From positions 1 through 51,146 of the forward strand of contig NZ_SWLG01000024.1 of the NCBI RefSeq assembly GCF_005747095.1: DNA of 51,146 bases. Direction: 5' to 3'. The position numbers and the translations under genes are program-made. This document shows positions 7,813 through 17,540 of this stretch, piece after piece. The notes beneath the pieces are model-generated. The model was not told where the DNA came from. It made no database searches and saw nothing but the letters and a program-made list of their open reading frames with translations. How positions within the stretch are numbered: the stretch's first letter is position 1; each line of letters starts with the position of its first letter. This stretch comes from Exobacillus caeni (GTDB lineage Bacteria > Bacillota > Bacilli > Bacillales > Guptibacillaceae).

Positions 7813-9750
7813 TTATTCGGATAGCTCGAGTTGGAGCTCTTCCCACTCTTCCATCAAACTTCCGAGTTTTTGTTGAAGAGACTCGAGTTCCTCGTTTAGC
7901 TTCTGGACTTTTTCATGGTCTTCAAAAACTTCCGGTTCGCAAAGTACAGCTTCTTTTTCAGCCTTCACCTCTTCTAATTGCTCGATTTCCAGCTCCAGTT
8001 CTTCGATCTTTCTTAAACGCTGCCTTTCAAGACGTTTGGCTTGCTTGCTTTGTTCAAAGTCTGACTTTGCACTGTCCTGTTCTGCTTGATGTTCGACAGG
8101 ATTATTTATTCGGTTCAGATTTTCGATTTCTTCTTGTTCGAGCTTTTTCTCGACAAAATAATCGTAATCGCCAAGATAGTTTGTTATTCCAGCTTCAGAT
8201 AATTCGACAACCCGGGTAGCGATCCGGTTAATAAAATATCGGTCATGTGATACAAAGAGGATCGTACCTGGATAATTGATCAGCGCTTCTTCTAGAATCT
8301 CTTTGCTATCCAGGTCAAGATGGTTAGTCGGCTCGTCCAGGATAAGCAGGTTTGCTTTCTTCAACCTCAACTTTAGCAGTGCGAGGCGGGCTTTTTCCCC
8401 GCCGCTTAAATCGCGGACATTTTTAAGAACATCATCGCCACTGAACAAAAAGGTTCCAAGGGCAGAGCGGATATCTTTTTCCTGCATTAAAGGGAAGTCG
8501 TCCCACAGCTCGTTTAAAACAGTTTTGTTAGAAGTAAGGTTCGCCTGTTCCTGATCATAGTAACCAATCTGTACATTGCTTCCAAAGTTAATATCGCCGG
8601 AGATGATAGTACCGCCCTGTACGATGGCTTTAAGCAACGTCGATTTTCCGATTCCGTTCGGTCCGACAAGCGCGACGCTTTCCTGGCGGTTTAAATCAAA
8701 AGTAAGGCCGGTGGCGAGGATTTCCTCATCATAACCGATAGCAAGGTCGTTAACCTTCAATACATCATTGCCGCTTTGTCTATCGATGGCAAAAGACATG
8801 CTGGCTGATTTTTCATCGCCTTGAGGCCTGTCCCTCAGGGTCATTCGCTCTAACTGCTTGCGCCTGCTTTGAGCCCGTTTTGTAGTAGAGGCGCGGGCAA
8901 TATTTCGCTGAACAAAATCTTCAAGCTTGGCAACCTCTTTTTGCTGCTTCTCGAACTCTTTTAATTCCTGTTCATAGCGCAGCGCTTTCTGTTCAAGATA
9001 ATGGCTGTAGTTTCCGTCATACTTCGTTGTTCTTGTTCGTGATATCTCGTACACCTTCGTAACGATTTTATCTAGAAAATACCTATCATGTGATACGAGT
9101 AAAAGAGAGCCAGGATAACCCTGCAGATAACCTTCAAGCCATGTCATCGTTTCAATATCAAGATGGTTAGTAGGCTCGTCCAGTATAAGAATGTCAGGCT
9201 TCGTCAAAAGCAGTTTACCCAGAGCAAGACGGGTTTTCTGGCCGCCGCTCAGGGTGGAGATCGGAGTATTGTAATCGAAGTCATCAAAATTTAATCCATG
9301 GAGGACCCCTCTGATATCTGCTTCATATTGGTAACCGCCCTGTTCTTTAAAAGCAACCTGTAGCGTGTCATACTCTTTTAGAATCCGCTGGTATTCCGTT
9401 TCATTGTCATAGATTGAAGGATTCCCCATTTTTTCTTCAAGCGCTCGCAACTCTTTTTCCATCTTCCGCAGGCCTTTAAAGACCGTCAGCATTTCTTCCC
9501 AGATCGATAGAGAGGATTCAAGGCCGGTATTCTGCGCAAGGTATCCGATCGATACTTGTTTCGGTTTAATAATGTCTCCAGAATCGTAGCCCATCTGTCC
9601 GGTAATAATCTTTAATAGAGTAGACTTGCCGGCGCCGTTTCGGCCGACAAGGGCGATTCGGTCCTTGGATTGTACTTCTAGTTTAATATTCGATAAAATA
9701 AGGTCAGCACCAAAAGATTTGGTGATATCGTTTACTTGTAGGACAATCAT
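7813..9750 (-). CDS. ydiF: ABC-F family ATP-binding protein (YdiF-like)
   Basis: A soluble protein of about 645 residues with two ABC domains in one chain and no membrane segment, the layout of ABC-F translation factors that act on the ribosome. Domain 1 has Walker A GRNGAGKST (about residue 36), signature LSGGQKTRLAL and Walker B LILDEPTNHLD. Domain 2 has GPNGIGKST, LSGGEKARLAL and LLILDEPTNHLD. The 80-residue linker is basic, and the last 100 residues are a Glu/Lys/Leu-rich coiled coil. The start is ATG at 9750, seven bases after GAGGTGA; a GTG at 9759 would overlap that site. Confidence 0.93.
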   Translation of the reverse strand: MIVLQVNDITKSFGADLILSNIKLEVQSKDRIALVGRNGAGKSTLLKIITGQMGYDSGDIIKPKQVSIGYLAQNTGLESSLSIWEEMLTVFKGLRKMEKELRALEEKMGNPSIYDNETEYQRILKEYDTLQVAFKEQGGYQYEADIRGVLHGLNFDDFDYNTPISTLSGGQKTRLALGKLLLTKPDILILDEPTNHLDIETMTWLEGYLQGYPGSLLLVSHDRYFLDKIVTKVYEISRTRTTKYDGNYSHYLEQKALRYEQELKEFEKQQKEVAKLEDFVQRNIARASTTKRAQSRRKQLERMTLRDRPQGDEKSASMSFAIDRQSGNDVLKVNDLAIGYDEEILATGLTFDLNRQESVALVGPNGIGKSTLLKAIVQGGTIISGDINFGSNVQIGYYDQEQANLTSNKTVLNELWDDFPLMQEKDIRSALGTFLFSGDDVLKNVRDLSGGEKARLALLKLRLKKANLLILDEPTNHLDLDSKEILEEALINYPGTILFVSHDRYFINRIATRVVELSEAGITNYLGDYDYFVEKKLEQEEIENLNRINNPVEHQAEQDSAKSDFEQSKQAKRLERQRLRKIEELELEIEQLEEVKAEKEAVLCEPEVFEDHEKVQKLNEELESLQQKLGSLMEEWEELQLELSE

Positions 9751-9919
9751 TTCGTTCACCTCAGTTTCAATACCTTTAGTTTATCGCAGTTAGGAATCAT
9801 TGGGCAACAAAACGATTGTTCAAGAAATCGCAATAAATTTTGTGAAAAAAGTCGGCAAAACCTTACAAAATGTTGTATAGTCTCAATAGTGGGTTTTTAT
9901 CGGAATTTAGGGGCGGTTT

Positions 9920-10050
9920 TTGCTCTCCCGGCGGCTCTTTTGTATTCCCGGCTTCTTACATGCGAGCATGACGCAGCGGGGAATACAACGAGCCTTGTCG
10001 CTTCGCTCTGACAAAACAGATTCATTATCTGTTTTTTAGGGAGAGCAAAG
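9920..10050 (+). ncRNA. Structured moaC leader RNA (possible riboswitch or attenuator)
   Basis: The 365-bp gap before moaC holds nested helices on the + strand: GCTCTCCC 9922-9929 with GGGAGAGC 10039-10046; GGCTC 9933-9937 with GAGCC 9990-9994; TGTATTCCC 9941-9949 with GGGAATACA 9979-9987; an inner CATGC/GCATG; and TTGTC 9995-9999 with GACAA 10010-10014. AAAACAGAT / ATCTGTTTT at 10013-10035 followed by TT resembles a terminator and overlaps the TTGTC/GACAA helix. This is what a regulatory leader looks like. Upstream of moaC a molybdenum-cofactor riboswitch is the natural guess, but I could not match its consensus from memory. Confidence 0.55.
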
Positions 10051-10115
10051 AGGTATTGCTTCGAGGTACCATTTTAGAAATATAAAATTCAACATCAGCG
10101 AAAGGAGATCTGTTT

Positions 10116-10604
10116 ATGGGATCGTTCACTCATTTTAATAAGCAGGGAAGAGCGAAGATGGTTGATATTTCGGATAAAAGCGAAAGCGTTAGAACAGCTG
10201 TTGCCGAGACAAGTGTTCAGGTGAGTGAAGAGATTTATGAAAAGATCTCCAGCGGGACGTTGAAAAAAGGAGATGTTCTTGCTGTCGCGCAGGTGGCCGG
10301 GATTATGGCTGCAAAAAAGACATCGGATTGGATTCCGATGTGCCATCCGCTGTCTTTGACGGGTGTGGATATTTCCTTTGATTGGAAAACTTCTGAAGAA
10401 GAGTTTCTCTTGTATATAACGGTTGAAGTGAAAACGAAAGGGAGCACAGGCGTTGAAATGGAAGCCCTGACTGCAGCTTCAGCAACGGCACTCACAGTAT
10501 ATGACATGTGCAAGGCCGTAGACAAAGGAATGGTGATTGGTCCTACCTACCTGGTTGAAAAAACCGGAGGCAAAAGCGGTGACTACCGTAGAGAGGACCA
10601 TTAA
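10116..10604 (+). CDS. moaC: Cyclic pyranopterin monophosphate synthase MoaC
   Basis: MoaC converts the cyclised GTP product made by MoaA into cyclic pyranopterin monophosphate, an early step of molybdenum cofactor synthesis. The 162-residue protein carries the opening [13 protein letters not shown], the active-site block [38 protein letters not shown] and [12 protein letters not shown], all family-wide. RBS AAAGGAGAT precedes ATG. No other moa gene is in the window; as in B. subtilis it is followed by rex. Confidence 0.96.
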   Translation: MGSFTHFNKQGRAKMVDISDKSESVRTAVAETSVQVSEEIYEKISSGTLKKGDVLAVAQVAGIMAAKKTSDWIPMCHPLSLTGVDISFDWKTSEEEFLLYITVEVKTKGSTGVEMEALTAASATALTVYDMCKAVDKGMVIGPTYLVEKTGGKSGDYRREDH

Positions 10605-10639
10605 AAAAATACGGTCACTCATTATTGCGGAGGGTGTTT

Positions 10640-11278
10640 ATGGATATAGATCAAACAAAAATTCCGCAGGCAACTGCTAAGCGGTTACCATTATATTATC
10701 GTTTCCTGAAAAACCTGAGCATGTCTGGAAAACAGAGGGTTTCCTCAGCCGAGTTAAGCCAGGCCGTTAAAGTGGATTCGGCTACGATTCGACGGGATTT
10801 CTCTTATTTCGGGGCGCTGGGAAAAAAAGGTTATGGGTATAACGTTAACTATTTGTTATCATTTTTTCGTAAGACATTAAACCAGGACGAAGTGACGAAG
10901 GTTGCCTTGATCGGCGTCGGAAACCTGGGAACTGCATTTTTGCATTATAATTTCACAAAGAACAATAATACAAAGATAGAAATGGCGTTTGATAGTTCAC
11001 CGGAAAAAGTCGGAAAAGAGATCGGCGGCGTGCCGATATACCATATGGATGACTTTAAAGAGAAATTAAGTGAAGATGTAACCGTTGCAATCTTGACTGT
11101 CCCGGTTTCAGCTGCACAAACGATTGCCGATAAAATAGTGGATTCCGGAATCAAAGGGATTCTTAACTTTACACCAGCAAGACTGACGGTCCCTGATCAC
11201 ATACGGGTCCACCATATTGATCTGGCCGTTGAACTTCAAGCACTCGTATATTTTATGAAACATTATCCGATGGATTGA
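10640..11278 (+). CDS. rex: Redox-sensing transcriptional repressor Rex
   Basis: A 212-residue repressor that senses the NADH/NAD+ ratio. The N-terminal winged helix ends in [21 protein letters not shown], conserved in Rex, and the NADH-binding Rossmann motif is [11 protein letters not shown] (about residues 88-98). The C-terminal domain-swap helix [11 protein letters not shown] is present. ATG 10640 is preceded by GGAGGGTG; the frame opens earlier at TTG 10627 but that start would overlap the ribosome site. Only a Rex-like half-site (TTGTGAA at about 9839) is visible upstream of moaC, so autoregulation is not supported here. Confidence 0.95.
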   Translation: MDIDQTKIPQATAKRLPLYYRFLKNLSMSGKQRVSSAELSQAVKVDSATIRRDFSYFGALGKKGYGYNVNYLLSFFRKTLNQDEVTKVALIGVGNLGTAFLHYNFTKNNNTKIEMAFDSSPEKVGKEIGGVPIYHMDDFKEKLSEDVTVAILTVPVSAAQTIADKIVDSGIKGILNFTPARLTVPDHIRVHHIDLAVELQALVYFMKHYPMD

Positions 11279-11315
11279 CAAGATTGGATAAAAGCACTTT
11301 AAGGAGGTGACAGTA

Positions 11316-11495
11316 ATGGGTTTAGGAGCTGGAAGCATTGTTATCATTTCTATTGTTGCCTTGATTATCTTTGGACCGAAAAAACTTCCTGAGCTTGGTA
11401 AAGCAGCAGGTAATACACTCCGCGAGTTTAAGAATGCAACAAAAGGCTTAGCGGATGATGAAGAAGATGATGATAAGAAGAAAGATAAAGAGTAA
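11316..11495 (+). CDS. tatA: Sec-independent protein translocase subunit TatA
   Basis: A 59-residue TatA-type protein: a single N-terminal membrane helix ([13 protein letters not shown]), the hinge [14 protein letters not shown], an amphipathic helix and a highly charged Asp/Glu/Lys tail. It forms the pore component for export of folded proteins with twin-arginine signals. RBS AAGGAGG with ATG nine bases downstream. It is paired with tatC, like the B. subtilis tatAY-tatCY pair beside rex. Confidence 0.93.
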   Translation: MGLGAGSIVIISIVALIIFGPKKLPELGKAAGNTLREFKNATKGLADDEEDDDKKKDKE

Positions 11496-11514
11496 CGGTT
11501 AGGACGGATAGATT

Positions 11515-12279
11515 ATGGATGAGCGTACCCAATCCATCTATGAACATATCGAAGAATTAAGAAAGCGGATCATTATTACTTTCGCTTTCTTTGTTCTTTC
11601 TTTGTTTGGCGGCCTTTTTCTGGCAAAACCAATCATACTGTTTTTGCAGCAGGCCCCGGTGGCACAGGATATACCGATGAACGCGTTTCATCTGGTCGAT
11701 CCTTTAAAGGTTTACTTTCAATTTGCCTTCTTAATTGCTTTTATCGTGACTTCACCTGTCATTCTTTATCAATTATGGGCTTTTATTGCGCCGGGTTTGT
11801 ATGAAAACGAGCGTAAAGTAACACTATCTTATATTCCTGCAGCGGTCTTACTGTTTGCGGCAGGTCTGTCTTTCGCATACTTTGTGCTGTTCCCTTATAT
11901 CGTGCATTTTGTAGGGAATCTTGCAGAAAGCCTGAATATTCAGGAGATGTACGGAATAAACCAGTACTTTTCCTTCTTGTTTCAATTAACGCTGCCGTTT
12001 GGCTTTCTATTTCAGTTGCCTGTTATCGTCATGTTTTTCACCAGGCTTGGAATTTTAAGCCCCGGTTTGCTTGTAAAATCAAGAAGGATCGCTTACTTCG
12101 TTCTTCTTGTTATTGCGGGGGTCATAACTCCGCCAGACCTTTTGTCGCATATGATGGTAACCCTGCCGCTGTTATTGCTGTATGAATTCAGTATCATCGT
12201 TTCCAGGTATGCCTATCGAAAAAGGTTGGAAGCTGAAGCGAAGCAGCAGCTGGAAGAACAAATGGAAACAAGCGAATAA
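11515..12279 (+). CDS. tatC: Sec-independent protein translocase subunit TatC
   Basis: TatC is the membrane receptor for twin-arginine signal peptides. The 254-residue protein has the cytoplasmic N-terminal motif HIEELRKRI, six hydrophobic segments, the SPVILYQLWAFIAPGLYENER block characteristic of TatC, and FPYIVHF, with a charged coiled C-terminus. It lies 19 bases after tatA. The TatC fold is unmistakable; cargo specificity cannot be read from sequence. Confidence 0.94.
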   Translation: MDERTQSIYEHIEELRKRIIITFAFFVLSLFGGLFLAKPIILFLQQAPVAQDIPMNAFHLVDPLKVYFQFAFLIAFIVTSPVILYQLWAFIAPGLYENERKVTLSYIPAAVLLFAAGLSFAYFVLFPYIVHFVGNLAESLNIQEMYGINQYFSFLFQLTLPFGFLFQLPVIVMFFTRLGILSPGLLVKSRRIAYFVLLVIAGVITPPDLLSHMMVTLPLLLLYEFSIIVSRYAYRKRLEAEAKQQLEEQMETSE

Positions 12280-12303
12280 AGACATTGCTATACGGACATT
12301 AAA

Positions 12304-12334
12304 AGAAGCGATTGGCGTTATGCCAATCGCTTCT
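12304..12334. terminator. Bidirectional terminator between tatC and ydiK
   Basis: AGAAGCGATTGGC / GCCAATCGCTTCT, a 13-bp perfect stem with loop GTTAT between convergent genes. The T run is better on the minus strand (CTTCTTTT). Confidence 0.75.
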
Positions 12335-12335
12335 A

Positions 12336-12545
12336 TTACTTCTTGCCCTTCATTTTATCTATTTTACGTTTAAGGATAAAGAAACGGACTGCGTAAACAA
12401 AGTCCACTGTGGCGAGAACCATCAGCAGGATAGTGATGAAGTTCCACATGTCCCCGGAAGTGTTCGCGCTTTGAATCGCAAGGAACGTAAACAACATTCC
12501 AAGCCCTCCGTAAAAGATACCCATAAACACTGGTGAAAATCTCAT
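12336..12545 (-). CDS. ydiK: Small membrane protein of the YdiK family
   Basis: A small protein of about 69 residues with two hydrophobic helices (PVFMGIFYGGLGMLFTFLAI and FITILLMVLATVDFVYAVRF; each about 20 residues) and a basic tail KRKIDKMKGKK. No function is known to me. The start is ATG 12545, preceded at good spacing by GGAGG, rather than TTG 12551. Its 5' end overlaps the 3' end of the CPBP protease gene by four bases, so the two are co-translated. The pair sits in the same place in B. subtilis. Confidence 0.8.
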   Translation of the reverse strand: MRFSPVFMGIFYGGLGMLFTFLAIQSANTSGDMWNFITILLMVLATVDFVYAVRFFILKRKIDKMKGKK

Positions 12546-13252
12546 AGCCAAAAGCCTCCAATAAACGATTCCAACTGTTCGAGTTGTTTTTGCATCTCCA
12601 TGATCTTGTCGCCGAGAAAGACATTGATCAGGACGACAATCGTATTCATCGTTACGTGTGCAATGATAGGTACGATGAGGCGCTTTGTTTTAACATATAG
12701 GAAAGCAAAGACGAGCCCCATAGAGAAATACATCAATAGATGGACCAGCTCCATGTGTATTGCACCGAATATGAGGGAGCTTAATAAAGCCGATATCCAG
12801 AAGTTAAACCGTTTATATAATGATCCGAAAATGACCTTCCGAAAGACGATCTCCTCCAGGATCGGGCCAAAAACAGATGTCACAACAATGAAGATCGGTG
12901 CCGCTTTTGCATACTCGACTAAAGCTTGCGTATTTTCTGAGCCTGGTTTAATGCCCAGAAGCTCGGTCTCAATAATACCGGCAGCTATTTGGGCTGCATA
13001 GGCGAGGAATACACCGATGATGCTCCAGAGGATCGCTCTGTCTACAGGCATCCTATCCGATCGCATGAAAGGTTCATTCGGTGTTGCTTTTATAAGAAAG
13101 AGAATGATGATCAGTGCTCCAAGAAAACTGACGACACTCCACATTACAATCGGGTTATTGACTCCGAGTCCGTTCATTAACGGAATGCCGACAAAGCCTG
13201 ACAATTGCATGAGTATATAAGTTATAAGTATAGCCCAGTAATTTTTAGCCAA
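12542..13252 (-). CDS. ydiL: CPBP-family intramembrane metalloprotease (YdiL-like)
   Basis: A multi-pass membrane protein of about 236 residues in the CAAX-protease / bacteriocin-processing (Abi) family. The catalytic motifs are visible: EEIVFRKVIFG (Glu-Glu-x3-Arg), FGAIHMELVH (His) and HVTMNT (His-x3-Asn). The start is probably TTG 13252, giving MAKNYWAILITYILMQ, because AAAGGGAG lies at proper distance; the frame stays open to 13273. Substrate unknown; B. subtilis YdiL is the positional homologue. Confidence 0.88.
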   Translation of the reverse strand: MAKNYWAILITYILMQLSGFVGIPLMNGLGVNNPIVMWSVVSFLGALIIILFLIKATPNEPFMRSDRMPVDRAILWSIIGVFLAYAAQIAAGIIETELLGIKPGSENTQALVEYAKAAPIFIVVTSVFGPILEEIVFRKVIFGSLYKRFNFWISALLSSLIFGAIHMELVHLLMYFSMGLVFAFLYVKTKRLIVPIIAHVTMNTIVVLINVFLGDKIMEMQKQLEQLESFIGGFWL

Positions 13253-13388
13253 CGTTTTTCTCCCTTTGAACAAGTGATTTTCTTATATAGTTTCGCATAC
13301 TTGTTCCATTTTAACACATCTTATTTTTGGACGTGCCCGGGAAGGCTCACAGGGTAAAAAAATTTTTAGAAAAAGGAAAGGTTTCTAC

Positions 13389-13420
13389 TTGCAAAAGAAA
13401 GATTGATTCATTATTATAAT
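13389..13420 (+). promoter_or_regulatory. groESL promoter (sigma-A type)
   Basis: TTGCAA at 13389-13394 with TATTAT at 13412-13417 (17 bp spacing); an overlapping exact TATAAT at 13415-13420 would have 20 bp spacing. It lies directly upstream of CIRCE. Confidence 0.65.
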
Positions 13421-13427
13421 AATTGTG

Positions 13428-13454
13428 TTAGCACTCATCGTGAGCGAGTGCTAA
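13428..13454. promoter_or_regulatory. CIRCE operator (HrcA binding site)
   Basis: TTAGCACTC at 13428-13436, nine bases, then GAGTGCTAA at 13446-13454: a perfect match to the CIRCE consensus. HrcA bound here represses groESL until heat or misfolded-protein stress titrates it. Confidence 0.97.
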
Positions 13455-13494
13455 TAAAACTATTTTTTTATATCCACTGAGGAGGGTGTTTAAG

Positions 13495-13779
13495 TTGTTA
13501 AAGCCTTTAGGTGATCGTGTAGTTGTAGAACCTGTAAAATCTGAAGAAAAAACTTCAAGCGGTATCGTACTTCCAGATACAGCAAAAGAAAAGCCTCAAG
13601 AAGGCAAAGTAATCGCTGTTGGAAGCGGAGTTTTAACTGACAATGGTGAACGTGTTGCATTGGAAGTTGCTGAAGGCGATTCTGTCATTTTCTCTAAGTA
13701 CGCTGGTACAGAATTGAAGTATGACGGAAAAGAATACTTAATCCTTCGTGAAAACGACGTTTTAGCTGTAGTAAAGTAA
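13495..13779 (+). CDS. groES: Co-chaperonin GroES
   Basis: The 94-residue lid subunit of the GroEL folding chamber. It begins [13 protein letters not shown] and ends ENDVLAVVK; the mobile loop [11 protein letters not shown] is at about residues 17-27. The start is TTG 13495: this matches other Bacillus GroES proteins, and GGAGGGTG sits at the right distance. A GTG at 13486 lies inside that site. CIRCE and the promoter lie upstream, groEL 57 bp downstream. Confidence 0.96.
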   Translation: MLKPLGDRVVVEPVKSEEKTSSGIVLPDTAKEKPQEGKVIAVGSGVLTDNGERVALEVAEGDSVIFSKYAGTELKYDGKEYLILRENDVLAVVK

Positions 13780-13815
13780 AAAAATCAAAATTAAAACAAT
13801 AAATAGCCTACATAA

Positions 13816-15478
<1,663 letters not shown>

Positions 15479-15530
15479 CTGCCCCCTCAACCCTTGATAT
15501 ATAAGGCTTTTAAGTAATGAAAAGCAAAAT

Positions 15531-15550
15531 GCTAACATTTTTGCTAACAT
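15531..15550 (+). repeat. Arm-type repeats, left end of island
   Basis: GCTAACAT occurs twice (15531-15538 and 15543-15550), 53 bp inside attL. A similar pair ATGCTAACATTTGCTAACG lies at 34358-34376 near the right end. Placement near both ends suggests integrase arm-binding sites. Confidence 0.6.
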
Positions 15551-15558
15551 AAATGGCC

Positions 15559-15990
15559 TTAACGGAGGCTTCCCAAGAGTTGACCAAACTTGCGGGAAGC
15601 CTTTTTCTTCATTTCTTTTGTTACATGACGATAGACAAGTCGTGTGGTGTCGTCATCGGTATGTCCCAGTCTTTCCATGATATTCCTCTAACGGAACTTC
15701 GGCTTCTGCCAAAAGAGATGTGTGCGTGTGACGCAGAGAATGCAGGGCTAAAGTTTTATTTAACCCTGCTAATTTTAATAAGCGCTTCATTCGGTCTTCA
15801 ACCGTCTTAATGACGATAGGGTAACCTGGGTGTCGCTCCGTTTTAGCAAACACAAAGTTTTGATCCACATAATCATCGCATAAGCGTTCTTTAACTTTTT
15901 CCTGAGTCGCTTTCAATTCTTTAAGTACCTCAATGACATCTTCTTCAACGATAATGGTTCGAGCTGATGCAACCGTTTTTGGTGTGTTGA
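15559..15990 (-). pseudogene. Tyrosine recombinase (integrase), truncated and frameshifted
   Basis: Reading leftward, the C-terminal 140 or so codons of a phage-type integrase are recognisable: TPKTVASARTIIVEED, then RLLKLAGL and the catalytic HSLRHTHTSLLAEA (His-x-x-Arg-His), then after a one-base frameshift near 15685 MERLGHTDDDTTRLVYRHV with the active-site His and Tyr region, ending KFGQLLGSLR-stop at 15559. The N-terminal half is missing; the remnant ends abruptly near 15990 where a rightward HEPN-like frame begins. The gene pointed toward attL, as integrases usually do. The island cannot be excised by this gene. Confidence 0.88.
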
Positions 15991-16030
15991 TGAATTAAAG
16001 GACAGATTTTTAAGAACTATAAAGTTTTTT

Positions 16031-16543
16031 ATGAAGGCAATTAATTTCGGTATAGGATCCAACTCATTAGACAGTGAATCAGATGCTGTTTTATACATCA
16101 ATATTGCAGCAGAAGTAATGCTATTAAAGAAAAATGAAGATAGACATACTAGGAAAAAGAAACTGACTTTTTTGTTAGATAATTTAGTTAACCTAGAGGG
16201 ATTAAATCAAACTAGTCTAATTGAAAAAGTATGTAAATCGAGAAATGAATTCGTCCATGATGGATTAGATTATATTGATGATTATTTTTTTAGAAATGAG
16301 ATTGATCCGTTTGAGGAAAGTGCAAAAGGCAAGACGGACTTAGAGGTTTTTATAAAGATTATTGCCATAATAATCAGTAAGTCTGATTATTATATACAAT
16401 ACGCACTAGAAAATAAAAAGCATAGTAGTTTCAATGCAAAAGAATCCTGGTTCAACTTACTGGCCGATTATTTTCATAAAGAACAAGTTTCAAATGAGTT
16501 AATTGAAATAATACATCTAGACAACCAAATTATTAAAGATTAA
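16031..16543 (+). CDS. HEPN-like protein, probably 5'-truncated
   Basis: A 170-residue acidic helical protein from the first ATG. The segment CKSRNEFVHDG contains R-N-x-x-x-H, the catalytic RX4-6H motif of HEPN RNases. The same frame is open back to 15968 and reads VDELKDRFLRTIKFF just before the ATG, natural-looking protein that begins exactly where the integrase remnant stops, and ATG 16031 has no ribosome site. So this is probably the C-terminal HEPN domain of a larger defence protein whose front was lost in a deletion. It may be inactive or expressed from a cryptic start. Confidence 0.55.
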   Translation: MKAINFGIGSNSLDSESDAVLYINIAAEVMLLKKNEDRHTRKKKLTFLLDNLVNLEGLNQTSLIEKVCKSRNEFVHDGLDYIDDYFFRNEIDPFEESAKGKTDLEVFIKIIAIIISKSDYYIQYALENKKHSSFNAKESWFNLLADYFHKEQVSNELIEIIHLDNQIIKD

Positions 16544-16569
16544 TAGTAGAAGGACAAGGAGGTAAAACA

Positions 16570-17223
16570 GTGCCGTTTTCAGATGAATTACAAGAAAAGA
16601 TCTTAGATTATGTCTATGGACATCTACCTGGAGAAGAGTGGAATGAAGAAAATTTTTATACATTTATAACAGATGAAACTTTGAGAGAAAGGTTAATTGT
16701 TGAGTATAAAAATAGTCGTGTTATTTATAAAATTTTTGAGGGTCTTCAAGCAAAAGATGAATTATTATTAGCGCAAATAAAAACACAAGTTATTATGTAT
16801 GTTTCTATACAGGAAGCTGTAGTTAATTATGTTCTTTTTAACTTATTAGAAGATAAAGATCCTGTGCAGGAACTCTTGTTTCAAGATAGGACTACACAGA
16901 TTATGATTCCAAGTCATAAAAAAGAAAAATTGAAAAGAGAATTAATTCATGATGGTAAGGAAATCTTAACTTACTTCAAAGAAAAAAAGCCAGTTGATAA
17001 AACCAAAATAAGATATGACCAAAAAGTTGAGGCTTGTTTTAAATTAAACTTAATTGATTCTGCACTAAAAGGTGACCTAATAAATCTATATAAATATCGA
17101 AATACTGTTCATCTTGAATCAGAGTTAAGGCAAAACCTTGATTATAATCTAGACATGGGGAACTTAGCTTACAGACGAGTGGAAGGTCTTAGTATGCAAT
17201 TAACAGAGAGTCTAAAAAACTAA
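16570..17223 (+). CDS. Uncharacterised helical protein, possibly HEPN-like
   Basis: A 217-residue protein with GTG start and an excellent ribosome site AAGGAGGT at 16555-16562. It is Lys/Glu-rich, without signal peptide or membrane segment. Near the C-terminus LYKYRNTVHLESE resembles a HEPN R-N-x-x-H motif, but with three rather than four residues between Arg and His, so the match is not canonical. It follows the truncated HEPN gene by 26 bases and may share its transcript. I do not recognise the family; a role in defence is inferred only from the island. Confidence 0.65.
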   Translation: MPFSDELQEKILDYVYGHLPGEEWNEENFYTFITDETLRERLIVEYKNSRVIYKIFEGLQAKDELLLAQIKTQVIMYVSIQEAVVNYVLFNLLEDKDPVQELLFQDRTTQIMIPSHKKEKLKRELIHDGKEILTYFKEKKPVDKTKIRYDQKVEACFKLNLIDSALKGDLINLYKYRNTVHLESELRQNLDYNLDMGNLAYRRVEGLSMQLTESLKN

Positions 17224-17413
17224 TTTAGATACATAACGGTGAGTCGGGCTACAAGTAGTTTCTGAATAACTCTATTCTTGCACAATAGTGGCGTTAAATT
17301 GAATAAGCAAGACCAAAGCAACATATTTATTGCGCAGTACAACGATACTGCGTAACTCTTCTAAAAGTGAATTAGTTATTCCACATTCGGGTGCTTTAAC
17401 GGAATAAGTAATA
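17224..17413. other. Gap with small hairpins, no gene
   Basis: No credible reading frame. Two short inverted repeats are present: CGCAGTA / TACTGCG (17333-17339, 17346-17352) and TTATTCC / GGAATAA around 17378-17407. They look like remnants of a mobile sequence, which I cannot name. Confidence 0.4.
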
Positions 17414-17469
17414 TAAAAGACCATCAATATACAAGGTTTTATCCATTCCTTGTAATTGTTGGTCTTTTA
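17414..17469. terminator. Bidirectional terminator
   Basis: TAAAAGACCA / TGGTCTTTTA outer stem, with inner CAAT/ATTG and ACAAGG / CCTTGT, between convergent genes. T runs flank both arms. Confidence 0.85.
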
Positions 17470-17540
17470 GTTATGCAAAAATTATACTGCCATTTCCTAA
17501 TTAAATGCCAAATACACTTTATAAAGAATGGTTTAGCATG

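Noticed and set aside
7797-8554. Rightward frames opposite the ABC-F gene
   Set aside because: Shadow frames; the leftward ABC-F protein has all ATPase motifs.
9838-9860. Possible Rex operator upstream of moaC-rex
   Set aside because: Only the half-site TTGTGAA is present; the expected TTCACAA partner is missing.
15553-15810. An 85-codon rightward frame after groEL
   Set aside because: It is antisense to the integrase remnant, whose catalytic motifs are clear on the other strand.
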